Positions 39,101 to 40,572 of a stretch of 40,572 nt of DNA are shown here, piece by piece. The notes below the pieces were generated by a model that saw only the letters and a program-made list of their open reading frames with translations, ran no database searches and was not told the DNA's origin. Where the stretch lies: positions 1 through 40,572 of the IMG/VR virus record IMGVR_UViG_3300006790_000040; one strand, given 5' to 3'. A program made the position numbers and the translations under genes. Every line of letters begins with the position of its first letter. Position 1 is the first letter of the stretch. This DNA comes from a virus.

Positions 39101-40572
39101 AGTCTCATCACCTATAGCAGTGTCTGTATTGTTGGGCTGGATTAGCAGCTTGGTATTGGAGTCACTCTGAAGGTTTGATGAGGGAGGCGTGAAGTTGCCC
39201 CTGTACTTCGCGGTGTCACTTATCCGCATATCTCTCAAGTAGCCCTGAAAATGATACCTCCAGCTCCCGTTCACATAACGCTGCGACCCTATGGTAGTGT
39301 TGCTTGGGTTGCCTGTCCAATCGGAGTGAGTTGTGTCAACGTGCTTCAGAACACCATCCAGATAGAAATGAACCTGCCCGTTCAGAATCACAATAGCTAA
39401 GTGGTGCCATGTGTTAAGTGAGATTGTCGCCTCGCTCCCAAGGACGGGAGACCAATTATTATTGTTACCACCAAGCCCTATTACTGTCTGCGACGAGGAT
39501 GCGTTAGGCCTTATGGAGACCCCTTCGTAATGCTGGCTGTAGTTGTGGCAGTAGAGGTACTGGCTGTCATTTTTGGTTGTATAAAACCATGTCTCAAATG
39601 TGTGGTCAGCTGCGCGACCCATTATGAAGTCTGTACCTGTAGTTATATCGTCGTTGCTGCCGTCAAAATAGAGTGAAGTAGCCTTGTCTGCATCCTCGAA
39701 GGGGGTGGAGGCCGTGCGGGTGGGTGAGCCCGTAGCGGTAATGGTGTGGCCAGTGCTACTCTCGTCGTGAAAGTTTGTGTCGCCCTTGTCTGGCTGTATA
39801 AGGAGTTGAGTGTCAGATTCAGCTGTTAGCTTTGATGTGGGCGGCGTGAAGCTAGAGGTGTATTTGGCTGCGTCACTGAACCGCAGGTCGTACATGTACC
39901 CATTAAACTCCAACGGTGTTGCAGCCCTTGCCCCCACTCTGTTTTCGCTAGTGTCGTTTAAGTTTCCTGAGTGCGTTGCTGAGTAATCCTCAACACCGTC
40001 AATGTACAATTTAACTGTGCCGCTGCTCCTTACTGCTGCTACATGATACCAAGTGTTAGTAGACATAGCTGTCGCAGATGACCCAGTGTAGTGAGAATCA
40101 CCCGTGTACCAGCCAAGGTGGCCGTTAGGCTTGAGCATGAAGCAAGCATTACTAGAGGAGGTGCCATTGCCGCATATTGCATAAAGTACACTTCCGTTAC
40201 TAGAGTTCGGAATCCCGCGATAGTTTATCCACGCCTCTACTGTGAAGTCACCTGTGCCGGGGGTTAAGTCGGCGTGACTTGGGACTGACAAGTAATCTCC
40301 AGACCCATCAAAAAACATGGCCCTATCGTCACCAGAGAATGGAGTGCCTGCCCCAACGCTATGATGGACGCTGCCATTCACAGTCCAGCTCGGAGTGCTG
40401 GAGCCGGAAGTTGTGGCGGTGGTGTTGCCGCTCGCCTTATGATCCAGCTGGAGTATTGTATCTGACTCAACCGAAGGGGTCTCGCTAGGCAAGGTCAGGT
40501 CTACCGGGTAGTAGCTGTCACCACCGTTTGAGACCCTGAAGTCATAGCAGTAGCCCTTAAGCCTGTACCCAG
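36167..40572 (-). CDS. Large LamG/SPRY multi-lectin tail protein, open at the right edge
   Basis: At least 1441 codons from the first internal TTG, and open past the window edge: upstream codons GYRLKGYCYDFRVSNGG match repeat ends within the protein, so the TTG at 40492 is not the start. It contains at least three LamG/ConA-like domains (motifs MFFDGSGDYLSVPSH, FTVEAW, TWYHVAAVRS, KLYIDGV, then a GYMYDLRFSD end), a SPRY-like domain at about 720-870 (GKWYAEVLHAG, GDIIGIALNADD), and DUF7483-like segments (FDSVRGV, FVMAKARTS, VAWNWKAHQ) to the end. Such proteins bind glycans on the host surface. Direction is toward the chaperone-like gene downstream. Confidence 0.8.
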   Translation of the reverse strand, partial: GYRLKGYCYDFRVSNGGDSYYPVDLTLPSETPSVESDTILQLDHKASGNTTATTSGSSTPSWTVNGSVHHSVGAGTPFSGDDRAMFFDGSGDYLSVPSHADLTPGTGDFTVEAWINYRGIPNSSNGSVLYAICGNGTSSSNACFMLKPNGHLGWYTGDSHYTGSSATAMSTNTWYHVAAVRSSGTVKLYIDGVEDYSATHSGNLNDTSENRVGARAATPLEFNGYMYDLRFSDAAKYTSSFTPPTSKLTAESDTQLLIQPDKGDTNFHDESSTGHTITATGSPTRTASTPFEDADKATSLYFDGSNDDITTGTDFIMGRAADHTFETWFYTTKNDSQYLYCHNYSQHYEGVSIRPNASSSQTVIGLGGNNNNWSPVLGSEATISLNTWHHLAIVILNGQVHFYLDGVLKHVDTTHSDWTGNPSNTTIGSQRYVNGSWRYHFQGYLRDMRISDTAKYRGNFTPPSSNLQSDSNTKLLIQPNNTDTAIGDETSNHTITGYGDNTDGSSSSFVTPVASTPYDAAAKSTAMYFDGSGDYLQTSTSSDLTFGTGDFTVETWLYPTTVDTSTAYKGIISDEIYSSPGGWAVSQRDDELSLWIKDTGGSWVSFVADGALTANQWQHIAVSYDSSTTTTRLFVDGTSVASGTTSGWNLTGDQVEIGRSISGQEVAGYLFDVRATKGTARYTSNFTAPSGPFELNPVYLGADQSGNNNHFDATNISLTHDVMLDNPFKNHPTWNPLVNSSTTFSEGNLKVTNTSSTPAKIVSTIGASSGKWYAEVLHAGQNNFPLGITADNQERNYLGNSDGNTSISFWCGTTATSVYINGSSVSFSGSGTTWASGDIIGIALNADDKEVSLYKNGSLVGAAVSYSSYNWTEAFFAAGNYISGLVYHANFGADPTFAGGYTGTPASPEWAYSPPNGFKSLNSSSLDAPSVNPAENFGVALYNGNSSSNAITGLGFEPGLLWTKSRSTSGTSHKIYDSVRGVTKKLEADNATTEGTVSSDLTSFDSDGFTLGSGNGSNYSSRTYVAWNWKAHQSPSSGSSSTTTYTVKVEDNSGDAWDYSGYYYDYSTYLPSVYMEIFENRNNSLVSLGEVAVRYYDSSGNYNSDLSEQTYTLECADLNAIAVKWHYDTSGDGQEWDYPNYYNDYLNDQKITILDGTSSTSGTWLGVTGQSGTDNYSNDDGTSSNYSPPTGWADGDTLKAATTSYNGSDTATLTSGSGSSGPTEKYNAAAGLTIISYSGDGYTDGGTQTLDHSLGVPLEFVMAKARTSNDGQDNGDWIVWHKDLSSGEYLFLNQNYSKRTEVSGYDLIATATSGTQHQVVVNNGTDDSSYNYHYLNSGPDVGTGEDYILYGWAGVEGYSKFGTYRGAGNNGVFVYTGHRPKMVWIKNIDTTGNWFIFDAVRDTHNETVNYLQANSSNQETTNSGYKIDILSNGFKINVESTHMNNSAYDYVFCSWAEQPFAAPSNAR

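Overview
The window reads as about 40 kb of a temperate, short-tailed (podovirus-like) bacteriophage genome with roughly balanced base composition. The case for a phage is the replication operon, a tyrosine integrase beside a tRNA-derived attachment site, a lysis cassette, a block of virion and tail-fibre genes, and one uninterrupted reading frame of 4654 codons. Capsid, portal, terminase, DNA polymerase and RNA polymerase genes are not visible, and the last tail gene is still open at the right edge, so the genome continues beyond the window. Temperate podoviruses of the Bcep22 type carry a virion protein of similar size; that comparison is from memory and was not tested. The integrase C-terminus and the small Cys-rich protein at the left edge resemble proteins I associate with Verrucomicrobia and their prophages, so that host group is a weak guess.

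Left part (1-8.4 kb): almost everything is on the minus strand and forms one tightly packed early operon running leftward from about 8.38 kb. In order of transcription: a ribbon-helix-helix (RHH) regulator, an excisionase-like protein, a RusA-like resolvase split over two frames, a Zn-knuckle protein, DnaB helicase, a gp2.5-like ssDNA-binding protein, a strong intrinsic terminator, a winged-helix protein, a PD-(D/E)XK nuclease, a zinc ribbon, a SWIM protein, an HNH nuclease, a DUF1376 replication protein, a 54-aa protein, a structured RNA element, a stand-alone DnaA domain IV protein, a 34-aa membrane peptide, a Lar-like zinc ribbon, two unknowns and an HU-like protein. Most junctions are ATGA, TAATG or TGATG overlaps. 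Five small genes in the window, of 34 to 58 codons, are easily missed.

Control and integration (8.4-10.3 kb): two divergent RHH genes flank an AT-rich promoter region. A GGAGTAT operator motif there recurs in front of the integrase. Between integrase and metallopeptidase lies the 3' half of a tRNA-Lys(UUU) gene flanked by ACAACCAAAA repeats: a well-formed attP.

Cargo and lysis (10.3-12.4 kb): an HExxH metallopeptidase-like protein, an HTH protein and a calcineurin-like phosphoesterase lie between attP and the lysis genes. The lysis genes are a small lipoprotein overlapping a coiled-coil gene (spanin-like), then two small membrane proteins (holin candidates). No endolysin is recognisable.

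Virion region (12.4-40.6 kb, leftward): a lectin-like multi-LamG tail protein (open at the edge), a chaperone-like protein, a 15-aa lysine-rich peptide, small basic and acidic proteins, a 671-aa beta-rich virion protein, a collar-type tail fibre with VTGN repeats, two probable internal virion proteins, and the 4654-aa giant. The giant has two HExxH sites, a GTPWC module and a solenoid-like insert, and is the most remarkable object in the window.
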